Notes: a model not told the origin generated them from the sequence alone. Counted from the stretch's first letter, positions 9,785 to 19,395 are shown. The stretch is 64,000 nt of DNA from Emcibacteraceae bacterium (GCA_041396985.1 JAWKXO010000001.1:434001-498000), one strand, 5' to 3'. A program made the numbers and translations.

Positions 9785-10096
9785 TTATCCCTTCATCAGA
9801 TGAATGTCTTCAACCGCAATCGAACCCCGGTTACGGAAGTAAACCACAAGTATGGCTAGTCCGATTGAGGCCTCGGCGGCTGCAACTGTTAAAATCAACA
9901 TGGTAAAGACCTGACCTACCAAATCACCCATATAGGATGAAAAAGCCACCAGATTTATATTTACCGAAAGCAGGATAAGCTCCACAGAAAGCAGAATGAT
10001 AATCACATTCTTTCTGTTCAGGAAAATACCAAAAACACCCAGCGTAAAAAGCATGGCTGCAACGGTTAGGTAATGTTCAATTCCAATTTCCATCAT
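9785..10096 (-). CDS. nuoK: NADH-quinone oxidoreductase subunit K
   Basis: Small membrane subunit of complex I, 103 residues with three helices. Helix 2 carries the conserved Glu of the proton path in the VELILLSVNINLV stretch, and a second conserved Glu sits in helix 3 (AAAEASIGLAILV). Either of the first two methionines could be the start. It lies between nuoJ and nuoL with 7-8 base gaps. Confidence 0.95.
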   Translation of the reverse strand: MMEIGIEHYLTVAAMLFTLGVFGIFLNRKNVIIILLSVELILLSVNINLVAFSSYMGDLVGQVFTMLILTVAAAEASIGLAILVVYFRNRGSIAVEDIHLMKG

Positions 10097-10104
10097 CTAT
10101 TCCC

Positions 10105-10716
10105 TTATATTCCTTCACCCGGTTTTACCTTGACGGCCTCATAGGCCTCATGACGGCGACGACGAACCTGTTTGCCGATATCCTGTTTCTTGACGCCCGG
10201 ACGATTTCTGTGAGTCAGCACAATCGCACCGATCATCGCCACCAGCAGGATCAGCCCGGCAACCTGAAACAGGAATATATAATCTGTATATAAAACCCGG
10301 CCGATTGCGTCTGTATTGGTCACCTCACTTGCCGGAGGTGTTGCCGATGTAATCGTTGTTGCAATACCGTCTGTCATGCTCCAGCCACTGGCGATAGCTG
10401 CCATTTCAGCAAGCAGGATAAATCCGATCAGAAGACCGATAGGCAGATATTCCTGAACCCCTTTACGAAGTTCGGTAAAATTAATATCAAGCATCATCAC
10501 AACGAACAGGAACATTACCGCAACCGCACCAACATAAACAATGACCAGAATCATCGCCACAAATTCGGCACCGAGCAGCACAAAAAGTCCCGCAGCATTA
10601 AAAAATGCCAGGATCAGGAACAGGACGGAATGGACAGGGTTTTTACTAAAAACCACCATCACCGCCGATCCGACAAGGACCGCTGCAAAGATATAAAAAC
10701 AGATCGCTACTATCAT
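10105..10716 (-). CDS. nuoJ: NADH-quinone oxidoreductase subunit J
   Basis: Membrane subunit of complex I with five predicted helices. 203 residues, including the conserved helix 3 (VIVYVGAVAVMFLFVVMML) that carries the pi-bulge region important for coupling. The C-terminal 40 residues are basic and cytoplasmic (KKQDIGKQVRRRRHE). It is placed normally between nuoI and nuoK. Confidence 0.95.
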   Translation of the reverse strand: MIVAICFYIFAAVLVGSAVMVVFSKNPVHSVLFLILAFFNAAGLFVLLGAEFVAMILVIVYVGAVAVMFLFVVMMLDINFTELRKGVQEYLPIGLLIGFILLAEMAAIASGWSMTDGIATTITSATPPASEVTNTDAIGRVLYTDYIFLFQVAGLILLVAMIGAIVLTHRNRPGVKKQDIGKQVRRRRHEAYEAVKVKPGEGI

Positions 10717-10728
10717 ATTATTTTCCCT

Positions 10729-11217
10729 TTACCGATAAGGCGCATCCAGCTCAATATTAAGCGCGAGCTGACGTTCCCATCGATCCCCGTTATCAAGAAG
10801 CTTTTCTTTATCATAAAGAAGCTCTTCCCTTGTTTCGGTGCTATATTCAAAATTCGGTCCCTCAACAATCGCTTCCACCGGACAGGCCTCCTGACAGAAC
10901 CCGCAATAAATACATTTGGTCATATCAATATCGTACCGTGTCGTACGGCGTGATCCGTCTTCTCTGATATCTGCTTCAATGGTAATGGCCTGAGCAGGAC
11001 AGATCGCTTCACATAATTTACAGGCAATGCAGCGTTCTTCGCCATTTTCATAGCGGCGCAAGGCATGTTCACCCCTGAATCTTGGACTTAGCGGACCTTT
11101 TTCATGCGGATAGTTCAGGGTAACTTTTTTGCTGAAAAAATATTTCAGCGTCATTGCCATACCTTTCGCGAACTCCGTCAGAAAAATGGTTCTTGCTGCG
11201 TGATCTAAAAATGCCAT
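10729..11217 (-). CDS. nuoI: NADH-quinone oxidoreductase subunit I
   Basis: Peripheral-arm subunit carrying iron-sulfur clusters N6a and N6b that pass electrons towards quinone. 162 residues. Two classical 4Fe-4S motifs are present: CIACKLCEAICP near residue 62 and CIYCGFCQEACP near residue 101. The N terminus is amphipathic and GEHALRRYENGEERC leads into the first motif, as is standard for the family. It is followed by nuoJ after 12 bases. Confidence 0.97.
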   Translation of the reverse strand: MAFLDHAARTIFLTEFAKGMAMTLKYFFSKKVTLNYPHEKGPLSPRFRGEHALRRYENGEERCIACKLCEAICPAQAITIEADIREDGSRRTTRYDIDMTKCIYCGFCQEACPVEAIVEGPNFEYSTETREELLYDKEKLLDNGDRWERQLALNIELDAPYR

Positions 11218-11228
11218 AAATTAAGCTC

Positions 11229-12293
11229 CTAACTCGCAAATCTGCCAAAAAAGACAAGATAGCCAGATGTTAAAATGACCCATACAAGGGAAACCGGCAA
11301 AAACACTTTCCACCCCAGACGCATCAGCTGATCGTAACGGTATCTTGGAACCGATGCCTTAATCCATGCGAAACAGAAAAAGAAGAAAAACATTTTTATG
11401 AACAGCCATAAGATACCTGGAATGGCATATAATGGACCCCAGTCAAAAATCGGCAGCCAGCCACCGAAAAACAGGATGCTCATCATGCCGCACATCAGAA
11501 TGATATTTGCATATTCACCAAGATAGAAAAGCGCCATGGACATCGAAGAATATTCGATCTGGAAACCGGCAACAATTTCTTCTTCCGCTTCAGGAAGGTC
11601 AAAGGGGGTCCGGTTGGTTTCTGCCAATGCTGAAATAAAGAAAATGAAGAACATAGGGAGCAGGCCGGTAAAGAAATAACCGTTAAAGATACCAAACCCA
11701 ATACCTTTTTGTGCCATTACTACGTCGGTAAGATTAAGTGACCCCACACACATTAACACTGTCACCAGCACAAAGCCGATAGAAACTTCATAGGAAACCA
11801 TTTGCGCTGCACTTCGCATCGCGCCAAGGAACGCATAACGCGAATTTGACGCCCAACCGGCAATGATAATGCCGTATACCGCCAACGAGGACACTGCAAA
11901 AAGATAAAGAATGCCGACATTCAGGTCTGAAATCACCAGTCCTTCCCCAAATGGGATAACCGCCCAGCCAACAAGCCCGAATATCAGGCTAAGCGCCGGT
12001 GCCAGCAGAAACAGAAATTTATTGGCGCCCGCCGGAATAATGGTTTCTTTTAAAAATACCTTTAGACCGTCCGCAAAAGATTGTAGCAGGCCAAATGGCC
12101 CCACAATATTCGGTCCTTTACGGATCTGAATAGCGGCCCAAACCTTGCGGTCAACCCAGACAATCATGGCCACAGCTAAAAGCACAGGAAGTGCCACAAC
12201 TAGGATATTGGCAATGGTCCCGAAGGTTATGAACGCCCAGTCTTCAAGCCTGTAACCAAACCAGCCGACGAATATGTCAAGATACTTACCCAT
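11229..12293 (-). CDS. nuoH: NADH-quinone oxidoreductase subunit H
   Basis: Membrane subunit forming part of the quinone chamber at the joint of the two arms of complex I. 354 residues with about eight helices. It shows VDRKVWAAIQIRKGPN, the loop ETNRTPFDLPEAEEEIVAGF with its acidic proton-entry residues, and RYRYDQLMRLGWK. The start MGKYLDIF follows a good ribosome site (aaggag), and an ATG 11 codons upstream lies deep inside nuoG. With the chosen start the overlap with nuoG is eight bases. Confidence 0.95.
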   Translation of the reverse strand: MGKYLDIFVGWFGYRLEDWAFITFGTIANILVVALPVLLAVAMIVWVDRKVWAAIQIRKGPNIVGPFGLLQSFADGLKVFLKETIIPAGANKFLFLLAPALSLIFGLVGWAVIPFGEGLVISDLNVGILYLFAVSSLAVYGIIIAGWASNSRYAFLGAMRSAAQMVSYEVSIGFVLVTVLMCVGSLNLTDVVMAQKGIGFGIFNGYFFTGLLPMFFIFFISALAETNRTPFDLPEAEEEIVAGFQIEYSSMSMALFYLGEYANIILMCGMMSILFFGGWLPIFDWGPLYAIPGILWLFIKMFFFFFCFAWIKASVPRYRYDQLMRLGWKVFLPVSLVWVILTSGYLVFFGRFAS

Positions 12294-14346
12294 TGGTTCC
12301 TGTTGCTCCTTCTGTATGGTTTGCACCGTTCATAACAGCACGACATTCAGCCATTGTTTCGGAAGCCCGGGCAATCGGGTTTGTTCCGTAAAAATCTGTA
12401 ATCGGTAATATAAAGCCGTCTTTGGAAACTTTACCGGCAACGCCGAAATCCGCCCACTCTTCATCCGGTTTTTCATCAACCACGACAAATTGCGGGTAAT
12501 CTTTTTCCATAACCTGACGTAATGAGGCAATATCATCAAAATCCAGCGTTTTACCAAGAACATCTGATAATGCCCGGAAGATTGTCCAGTCTTCTCTCGC
12601 TTCACCGGGGCCGAACACGGCACGCAGTGCCCGCTGAACACGGCCTTCAGTATTGATATATGTACCAGGTTTTTCTGTGTAGGCAACACCCGGCAGAATG
12701 ACATCAGCATGTCTGACACCTTCGTCACCGTGGCTACCCTGATAAATGACAAATGCTTTTTTAAGCTTTGACGTATCAAGCTCATCTGCACCTAGATTAT
12801 AGACGACTTTGATATCGCCCTTTTCAGCACCCTCAAGGATCGCTTCAACACCACCGTCCCTGATCAACCCCATATCAAGGGCCGCAACGCGGCTGGCGGC
12901 TGTATGAAGGACATTGAAGCCATTCCAGTCATCTTTAATCAGACCATATTTTTCCGCAATATCATGGGCAAGCTTAATAATCGCCGGACTGTCGTCACGG
13001 TTGAGCGCCCCCTGCCCCAAAATAAGCATTGGTTTTTCAGCAGATTTCAAAACTTTGGCAAAGTCATTCTTACCGTCCAGGATATCTTTTAATATCGCCG
13101 CACTATCGCCAAGCTGCTCTACTTTATAGCTTAAGTCTACATCAGGACCTACATTTGCTACCTTACATTTTCTGCTTAACCAGCGCTGACGCAGTCTTGC
13201 ATTGAGCACAGGGCTTTCTTTTCTCGGGTTCGAGCCGATAATCAGACAAGCATCCGCTTCATCAATACCTGTTACACCACTGTTAAACAGATATCCGACA
13301 CGGTGTTTTGCACCGACTTTAGATCCATCCTGACGGCATTCAACATTTGCGCCAAGAGAGCTCATCAGCGCTTTGAAAGCATACATGCTTTCAGCATCAC
13401 AAAGATCGCCGACAAGACCGGCAATCTGATCCCCGCTTAGACCTTTTAGTTTTTTAGCAATAACATCAAAGGCTTCTTTCCAGCTTACTGCCTGCAACTT
13501 ACCGCCTTTTTTAACATATGGACGGTCAAGCCTGTTTTTGGCAAGTCCATCAACCGCATGACGGGTTTTATCAGAAATCCATTCTTCGTTCACTTCTTCA
13601 TGAATTCTTGGAAGAGCACGCATGACCGCACGGCCACGGCTATCAATACGGATGTTTGAGCCAAGAGCATCATGAACGTCAATGGTTTCCGTATTTGTCA
13701 GCTCCCACGGGCGTGCCTTAAAAGTATAAGGTTTGGACGTCAAAGCCCCAACCGGACAAAGATCAACAACATTCCCTGAAAGTTCTGACTGGAATGCCTG
13801 CTCCTGATAGGTCGTAATCTGCATATTTTCACCACGGCCAATGGCACCAAGGGACGGAACACCGGCAACTTCATCTGCAAAGCGGACACAGCGCGTACAA
13901 TGAATACAGCGCGTCATGATTGTCCTGATCAGCGGACCCATATATTTTTCTTTGACCAGTCGGCGTTTTTCCTTGTAGCGACTGTCACCAACGCCGTAAG
14001 CCATCGACTGATCCTGAAGGTCACATTCCCCGCCCTGGTCACATACCGGACAATCAAGCGGATGGTTTATAAGAAGAAATTCCATAACTCCTTCACGGAA
14101 TTTACGAACCTTAGGAGTATTGGTTTTAACAACCATCCCCTCCCCGGCCGGAAGAGCACAGGACGCCGCCGGTTTTGGCGGTCCGGGAGTAACCTCCACC
14201 AGACACATGCGGCAGTTGCCGGCAATTGAAAGGCGTTCATGGTAACAAAAGCGTGGAATTTCAATGCCGACCTGTTCAGCCGCCTGCAGGACAGTTGTCC
14301 CGTTTTCCACTTCTACTTCAATTCCATCTATCGTTAGCGTTGGCAT
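12286..14346 (-). CDS. nuoG: NADH-quinone oxidoreductase subunit G
   Basis: Largest peripheral subunit of complex I, holding several iron-sulfur clusters. 686 residues. An N-terminal ferredoxin-like 2Fe-2S domain (CYHERLSIAGNCRMC, first Cys near residue 34) is followed by HPLDCPVCDQGGECDLQD with its His-ligated cluster and then the 4Fe-4S motif CIHCTRCVRFADEVAG. Behind these is a molybdopterin-oxidoreductase-like domain that binds no cofactor in this family. It overlaps nuoH by eight bases and follows nuoF by 12. Confidence 0.96.
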   Translation of the reverse strand: MPTLTIDGIEVEVENGTTVLQAAEQVGIEIPRFCYHERLSIAGNCRMCLVEVTPGPPKPAASCALPAGEGMVVKTNTPKVRKFREGVMEFLLINHPLDCPVCDQGGECDLQDQSMAYGVGDSRYKEKRRLVKEKYMGPLIRTIMTRCIHCTRCVRFADEVAGVPSLGAIGRGENMQITTYQEQAFQSELSGNVVDLCPVGALTSKPYTFKARPWELTNTETIDVHDALGSNIRIDSRGRAVMRALPRIHEEVNEEWISDKTRHAVDGLAKNRLDRPYVKKGGKLQAVSWKEAFDVIAKKLKGLSGDQIAGLVGDLCDAESMYAFKALMSSLGANVECRQDGSKVGAKHRVGYLFNSGVTGIDEADACLIIGSNPRKESPVLNARLRQRWLSRKCKVANVGPDVDLSYKVEQLGDSAAILKDILDGKNDFAKVLKSAEKPMLILGQGALNRDDSPAIIKLAHDIAEKYGLIKDDWNGFNVLHTAASRVAALDMGLIRDGGVEAILEGAEKGDIKVVYNLGADELDTSKLKKAFVIYQGSHGDEGVRHADVILPGVAYTEKPGTYINTEGRVQRALRAVFGPGEAREDWTIFRALSDVLGKTLDFDDIASLRQVMEKDYPQFVVVDEKPDEEWADFGVAGKVSKDGFILPITDFYGTNPIARASETMAECRAVMNGANHTEGATGTNG

Positions 14347-14358
14347 ATTTTAATTCTC

Positions 14359-15642
14359 CTACGCTGCGTTGTGCGTTTTTTTATATTCAAGGATTCTGTG
14401 TTCCACTTCGGGTCTGAAATGGCGCAGTAGTCCCTGAATTGGCCATGCCGCAGCGTCGCCAAGAGCGCAAATCGTATGGCCTTCGATTTGTTTGGTGACT
14501 TCCAGCAGTGTATCAATTTCTTCAATTTCCGCCTCACCGGAACAAAGGCGCTCCATCACACGCCACATCCAGCCCGTACCTTCACGGCATGGCGTACACT
14601 GACCGCAGCTTTCATGCTTATAAAAGGCTGATAACCTTGTGATCGCCCGAAGCAGATCGGTCGATTTATCCATCACAATCACCGCCGCCGTTCCAAGTCC
14701 GGTGCCTTCAGCGCGAAGACTGTCAAAATCCATCAACACGGTATCGCAAACAGATTTCGGGATCATATGAACTGATGAACCACCGGGAATGACAGCCAGC
14801 AGATTATCCCATCCACCGCGAATACCGCCGGCATGTTTTTCAATCAGCTCCTTAAGTGGAATCCCCATTTCCTCTTCAACGTTACAGGGTTTATTGACAT
14901 GACCGGAAATACAGAAAAGTTTTGTTCCGGTATTATTTTCGCGTCCAATCCCCGCAAACCACGACCCGCCACGGCGCAGGATTTCCGGCACCACAGCAAT
15001 GGATTCAACGTTATTCACTGTGGTCGGACATCCAAACACACCAACATTGGCCGGGAATGGCGGTTTCAGACGCGGCTGACCTTTTTTACCTTCCAGACTT
15101 TCGATCAGGGCGGTTTCTTCACCACAAATATAAGCACCAGCCCCACGGTGAACGAACACATCAAAATCATAACCGCTGCCGCAGGCATTCTTGCCTAATA
15201 GCCCGGCATCACGGGCTTCTTCAATTGCCTGCTCAAGCACCTTTGCTTCATGTACAAATTCACCACGAATATAAATATAAGCCGCAACCGCACGCATGGC
15301 ATATCCGGCAATCAGGCAGCCTTCGATAAGCTTATGCGGGTCATGGCGCATGATTTCACGGTCTTTACAGGTGCCCGGCTCCCCCTCATCAGCATTCACA
15401 ACAAGATAACTTGGGCGACCATCCGATTCTTTTGGCATAAATGACCATTTAAGACCGGTTGGAAACCCGGCGCCGCCGCGACCGCGCAGGCCACTTTCCT
15501 TCATTTCATTTATGATACTGTCCCGGTCACGGGCAAGAATTTTTTTTGTACCGTCCCAGTCACCACGCTTTTTAGCCGCTTTCAGGAACGGGCTTTCAAA
15601 TCCATAGAGATTGGTGAAGATGCGATCTTTATCAGCTAACAT
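14359..15642 (-). CDS. nuoF: NADH-quinone oxidoreductase subunit F
   Basis: NADH-binding subunit of complex I with FMN and cluster N3. 427 residues. The glycine-rich FMN/NADH loop GRGGAGFPTGLKW is near residue 54, followed by NADEGEPGTCKDREIM, GAGAYICGEETALIESLEG and the cluster motif CGQCTPCREG near residue 350. It begins on the last base of the nuoE stop, a one-base overlap. Confidence 0.97.
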   Translation of the reverse strand: MLADKDRIFTNLYGFESPFLKAAKKRGDWDGTKKILARDRDSIINEMKESGLRGRGGAGFPTGLKWSFMPKESDGRPSYLVVNADEGEPGTCKDREIMRHDPHKLIEGCLIAGYAMRAVAAYIYIRGEFVHEAKVLEQAIEEARDAGLLGKNACGSGYDFDVFVHRGAGAYICGEETALIESLEGKKGQPRLKPPFPANVGVFGCPTTVNNVESIAVVPEILRRGGSWFAGIGRENNTGTKLFCISGHVNKPCNVEEEMGIPLKELIEKHAGGIRGGWDNLLAVIPGGSSVHMIPKSVCDTVLMDFDSLRAEGTGLGTAAVIVMDKSTDLLRAITRLSAFYKHESCGQCTPCREGTGWMWRVMERLCSGEAEIEEIDTLLEVTKQIEGHTICALGDAAAWPIQGLLRHFRPEVEHRILEYKKTHNAA

Positions 15643-16265
15643 TATTCATCTCCCCCGAAGGTTGCACCTTTTGGTGCCATATCTTTAAGTGTTGTCGGTC
15701 CGCCAAACGGACAGGATTTGAAGCGGCCATTCTGTGGCCCCGGCTTCACAGCAACGCCGGCTTTTAAATCACGGATAAATTTGCGTGTGCTCTCTTCATC
15801 CAGATCTTCATAATATTCTTCTTTATAGGCAATTACCGGCGCATTGACGCAGGCCCCTGCACATTCCACTTCAAGAAGTGTATATTCGCCATCTTCGGTC
15901 GTTTCCCCGAAACCGATCCCCAGTTCATCCTTACAGGCTTTGACGACATCATCTGAACCACGAAGCCAGCATGGCGTTGTAGTACAGACCTCAATTACGT
16001 GTTTGCCAACGGGTTTAAGATTATACATACTGTAAAAACTGGCGACTTCATGCACCCGGATATAAGGCATTTCAAGAAAATCAGCGATATATTCCATAAC
16101 AGGAACACTGACCCATCCATTATTCTGCTCCTGAGCACGGTGCAAAAACGGCATCACGCAGCTTTCTTTGCGGTTTTCAGGATATTTTGCCAACTGAGTT
16201 TTCGTCCATTCCAGATTTTCAGGCGTAAACTCAAACTTTTCAGCATTTTTGACTTTCACACTCAT
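15642..16265 (-). CDS. nuoE: NADH-quinone oxidoreductase subunit E
   Basis: Thioredoxin-like subunit of the NADH module carrying the off-path 2Fe-2S cluster N1a. 207 residues. The cluster cysteines are in EVCTTTPCW (near residue 92) and VECAGACVNAP (near 134). A C-terminal extension of about 40 residues (GPQNGRFKSCPFGGPTTL) is common in alphaproteobacterial and mitochondrial-type forms. It overlaps nuoD by four bases and nuoF by one. Confidence 0.96.
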   Translation of the reverse strand: MSVKVKNAEKFEFTPENLEWTKTQLAKYPENRKESCVMPFLHRAQEQNNGWVSVPVMEYIADFLEMPYIRVHEVASFYSMYNLKPVGKHVIEVCTTTPCWLRGSDDVVKACKDELGIGFGETTEDGEYTLLEVECAGACVNAPVIAYKEEYYEDLDEESTRKFIRDLKAGVAVKPGPQNGRFKSCPFGGPTTLKDMAPKGATFGGDE

Positions 16266-17440
16266 CGGTCAATTTCTCCGAACACAATATCAAACGAACC
16301 GATCATTGCCGGAATATCCGCAAGCATATAGCCTTTGGCAACATGCCCCATAGCGCTCAGATGGGCGTATCCGGGCGCGCGAATATGACAACGGTACGGT
16401 TTATTTGTGCCATCTGATACGAGATATACACCAAACTCCCCTTTTGGCGCCTCAACAGCGGCATAGACTTCACCTTCAGGAACCTTAAATCCTTCAGTAT
16501 ATAATTTAAAGTGATGGATTAATGCTTCCATCGACGATTTTATTTCCGCACGTGGTGGCGGTGTTACTTTGCGATCTATGGAAGCAACAGGACCTTCCGG
16601 CATTTTTTCGATGCACTGACGCATAATTTTTACTGACTGATACATTTCCTCAATACGGAGAATATAACGGTCATAACAGTCGCCATTTTTGCCGACGATT
16701 ACGTCAAAATCCAGTTCATTATAGACTTCATATGGCTCCGCACGGCGAATATCCCATGGAATATCACATCCCCGAACCATTGCACCGGTAAATCCGAGCG
16801 CGAATGCCTCTTCCGCTGTTACCTTGCCAATATCCACATTACGCTGCTTGAAGATACGGTTTTCAACCACCAGCGTTTCCATATCACTGAGCACTTTTGG
16901 GAAAGTGTCACAAAATTCAAGTATTCTTTTATCAAGCCCTGCTGGCATATCCTGATGGACACCGCCGGGGCGGAAATAATTTGCGTGAAGCCGCGCCCCA
17001 CATACCGCTTCGTAAAATTCCATCAGAATTTCACGTTGCTCAAACCCCCAAAGCATTGGTGTAAGAGCGCCCACATCGGTCGCGTGCGAGCAAATATTCA
17101 TAAGATGGTTGAGAATACGGCCGATTTCGCTGAACAGCACACGGATATATTGTCCCCTTTTTGGCACTTCAAGACCCATCAGTTTTTCAATCGCAAGACA
17201 GAAGGCATGCTCCTGATTCATCGGCGCAACATAGTCAAGACGGTCAAAATAAGGAATTGCCTGCAGATAGGTTTTATGTTCAATCAGCTTCTCGGTTCCA
17301 CGATGCAGAAGTCCGACATGCGGGTCCGCCCGCTCGACCACTTCGCCATCGAGTTCAAGAATAAGCCGAAGCACGCCATGAGCCGCAGGATGCTGCGGAC
17401 CAAAGTTTACATTAAAGTTCTTGATATCAACTTCAGCCAT
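16262..17440 (-). CDS. nuoD: NADH-quinone oxidoreductase subunit D
   Basis: 49-kDa-type subunit of complex I that lines the quinone site. 392 residues. The N-terminal loop with the quinone-binding His is clear (FGPQHPAAHGVLRL), then HVGLLHRGTEKLIE and the C-terminal FDIVFGEIDR typical of the family. It is separate from nuoC, not fused as in enterobacteria. It follows nuoC by three bases. Confidence 0.97.
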   Translation of the reverse strand: MAEVDIKNFNVNFGPQHPAAHGVLRLILELDGEVVERADPHVGLLHRGTEKLIEHKTYLQAIPYFDRLDYVAPMNQEHAFCLAIEKLMGLEVPKRGQYIRVLFSEIGRILNHLMNICSHATDVGALTPMLWGFEQREILMEFYEAVCGARLHANYFRPGGVHQDMPAGLDKRILEFCDTFPKVLSDMETLVVENRIFKQRNVDIGKVTAEEAFALGFTGAMVRGCDIPWDIRRAEPYEVYNELDFDVIVGKNGDCYDRYILRIEEMYQSVKIMRQCIEKMPEGPVASIDRKVTPPPRAEIKSSMEALIHHFKLYTEGFKVPEGEVYAAVEAPKGEFGVYLVSDGTNKPYRCHIRAPGYAHLSAMGHVAKGYMLADIPAMIGSFDIVFGEIDR

Positions 17441-17443
17441 GAC

Positions 17444-18064
17444 TTACCCTTTTTTTCCTTCTTCCGCTTTTTCATCACCGGGAAGGATATATTTTGCCCC
17501 TTCCCAAGGGCTCATAAAATCAAAAGTCCGGAATTCCTGTGCCAGCTTCACAGGTTCATAAACGACACGCTTCTCTTCTTCGGAATAGCGCACCTCAACA
17601 TATCCTGTAAGCGGGAAATCCTTACGAAGCGGGTGGCCCTGAAAACCATAATCACTGAGCAGTCGACGAAGGTCAGGATGACCATCAAACATAATGCCGT
17701 ACATATCCCACGTTTCACGTTCGTACCAGTTGGCAGATGGGAACACCCCAAATACAGAAGGAACCACCGTTTCTTCATCGGTTGTAATTTTAACACGAAC
17801 ACGCTGGTTATGGTGAAGGCTCAGCAGATGATAAACCACATCGAAACGCTCCACGCGTTCCGGATAATCCACACCGCAAACATCGGTCAGCTGCACAAAT
17901 TTACAATTGGCATCATCACGCAAGAATGTAAGCACATCAACAATATGGTCCCGTTTTGCCCTCACGGTTAGCTCACCGAATGCAACCTTGAAATCAATTA
18001 CGTTACTGCCGTTTTTATTTATAATATGTTCGCCCAGATCTTTTAAAGCTTCTTCAGAACTCAT
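17444..18064 (-). CDS. nuoC: NADH-quinone oxidoreductase subunit C
   Basis: 30-kDa subunit of the peripheral arm of complex I, with no cofactor. 206 residues, with the family signature ERETWDMYGIMFDGHPDLRR near residue 124 followed by GFQGHPLRKDFPLTGYVEVRY. The C terminus is charged and disordered (GDEKAEEGKKG). It is a stand-alone gene, as is usual in alphaproteobacteria, placed between nuoB and nuoD. Confidence 0.96.
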   Translation of the reverse strand: MSSEEALKDLGEHIINKNGSNVIDFKVAFGELTVRAKRDHIVDVLTFLRDDANCKFVQLTDVCGVDYPERVERFDVVYHLLSLHHNQRVRVKITTDEETVVPSVFGVFPSANWYERETWDMYGIMFDGHPDLRRLLSDYGFQGHPLRKDFPLTGYVEVRYSEEEKRVVYEPVKLAQEFRTFDFMSPWEGAKYILPGDEKAEEGKKG

Positions 18065-18076
18065 TTATCTATTCTC

Positions 18077-18637
18077 CTAGCGCTCAAAAGTTATTGTACG
18101 GCGAATCTTCTTCTGCAGCTGAAGAATTCCGTAAAGAAGCGCTTCCGCTGTTGGCGGACAGCCCGGAACATAAACATCGACAGGAACAATCCTGTCACAC
18201 CCGCGAACAACAGAATATGAATAGTGATAATAGCCACCACCATTTGCACAGGACCCCATCGAAATTACATATCGTGGCTCCGGCATCTGATCATAAACTT
18301 TACGCATTGCCGGGGCCATTTTATTGGTCAGTGTTCCGGCAACAATCATCACGTCTGAGTGTCGTGGGCTGCCGCGCGGGGCAAAACCGTAACGCTCGAC
18401 ATCATAACGCGACATGGAGGTGTGCATCATTTCCACAGCACAACAGGCCAGGCCGAAAGTCATCCACCATAATGACCCGGTACGCGCCCAGGCAATGATA
18501 TCTTCGAGTGAAGTTACAACGAAACCTTTGTCTGCCAGGTCATCCTGTATGGATTTAAAGTAAGCGTCCTGTTCCAACGATGCCATTTCCGCCTGGAGAT
18601 CCTGAGCTGACATGTCGGTTTTATTTTCTACTCCCAT
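18077..18637 (-). CDS. nuoB: NADH-quinone oxidoreductase subunit B
   Basis: Carries terminal iron-sulfur cluster N2, the direct electron donor to quinone. 186 residues. The tandem-cysteine motif GLACCAVEMM is present, with the other ligands in MGSCANGGGYYHYSY and VPGCPPTAEALLYGI. The N-terminal 30 residues are variable. It overlaps the end of nuoA by ten bases. Confidence 0.97.
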   Translation of the reverse strand: MGVENKTDMSAQDLQAEMASLEQDAYFKSIQDDLADKGFVVTSLEDIIAWARTGSLWWMTFGLACCAVEMMHTSMSRYDVERYGFAPRGSPRHSDVMIVAGTLTNKMAPAMRKVYDQMPEPRYVISMGSCANGGGYYHYSYSVVRGCDRIVPVDVYVPGCPPTAEALLYGILQLQKKIRRTITFER

Positions 18638-18993
18638 TCAAGAGCTCCTTTTCTCCATTCGTAAATAAAGCCAATGGTAAGAACACCAAGAAATATCATC
18701 ATTGAAATGAACCCTAACATTCCAATGCTCCCCAAAGCAACCGCCCAGGGAAACAAAAAGGCAACTTCCAAGTCAAAAATAATAAACAGAATTGCAACAA
18801 GATAAAACCTGACATCAAACTGTTTTCGCATGTCTGTAAAGGCTTCAAATCCACATTCATATGCCGACAGTTTTTCTGCATCAGGTTTTTGTTTTACCAC
18901 CAGAATTGGCAGAAGAACAAAAATAGCCGCCATAACAATAGCAATAATAAAGAAAATCAGAATCGGAAGATATTCGAGCAGCAGTTCATTCAT
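18628..18993 (-). CDS. nuoA: NADH-quinone oxidoreductase subunit A
   Basis: First gene of the complex I operon. 121 residues with three membrane helices. The loop after helix 1 has the quinone-site Cys (KLSAYECGFEAF), and helix 2 follows RKQFDVRFYLVAILFIIFDLEVAFLFPWA, with the conserved Asp/Glu pair. Because it is first, the 325-base region upstream should hold the operon promoter. Confidence 0.96.
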   Translation of the reverse strand: MNELLLEYLPILIFFIIAIVMAAIFVLLPILVVKQKPDAEKLSAYECGFEAFTDMRKQFDVRFYLVAILFIIFDLEVAFLFPWAVALGSIGMLGFISMMIFLGVLTIGFIYEWRKGALEWE

Positions 18994-19100
18994 TTAGCGC
19001 CCCACCCTTCAATTAGCAAATTTGCGACAGTCCTCACCATAAAGACTTGAAATACTGTCAGTTAATCTTCAAGCCTTAAAATTATCAATCCCTTATACCC

Positions 19101-19119
19101 TGTGATCGTCATAATCACA
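19101..19119. promoter_or_regulatory. Perfect palindrome in the nuo leader (possible operator)
   Basis: TGTGAT, seven bases, ATCACA: a perfect 6+6 inverted repeat about 108 bases upstream of the nuoA start. The spacing differs from CRP (TGTGA-N6-TCACA) and from FNR (TTGAT-N4-ATCAA), so I do not name the regulator. The remainder of 18994-19318 is AT-rich intergenic DNA with no gene I can see. I found no convincing -35/-10 pair there. Confidence 0.4.
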
Positions 19120-19318
19120 ACCCATACAAGGCAAATTTCCTAGTCCCGTTAATAGCCGCTAGCGATGCAAATTGCCAATAGTTTTTTCAGATAAAATTGC
19201 TTTTTATAAAAATTGATGAAGGTGAAAAGATAATGCCTTGAACATAAAGTTTGATGCATCGTATGAAGACGTAAATTTAGGGAATAGTTTTATATTTGGA
19301 GAGGCCATTTTTAAAAAA

Positions 19319-19395
19319 TGGCGAGAGTGACGGGACTCGAACCCGCGACCTCTGGCGTGACAGGCCAGCGCTCTAACCAACTGAGCTACACCCCC
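19319..19395 (-). tRNA. tRNA-Asp (GTC)
   Basis: 77 bases including an encoded CCA. The acceptor stem GGGGGTG pairs with CACTCTC with two G-U pairs. The anticodon stem-loop CTGGC-CTGTCAC-GCCAG gives anticodon GTC, and the T arm has GGGTTCGAGTCCC. It lies 325 bases upstream of nuoA and in the same direction. Confidence 0.96.

Noticed and set aside
16955..17971. A 338-codon open frame on the plus strand, antisense to nuoD and nuoC
   Set aside because: The opposite strand encodes complete, well-conserved NuoD and NuoC. The antisense frame has no recognisable domain and is explained by codon bias of the real genes.
19101..19119. CRP/FNR site before nuoA
   Set aside because: The half-sites are nine bases apart counted as TGTGA/TCACA, against six for CRP, and do not match FNR.
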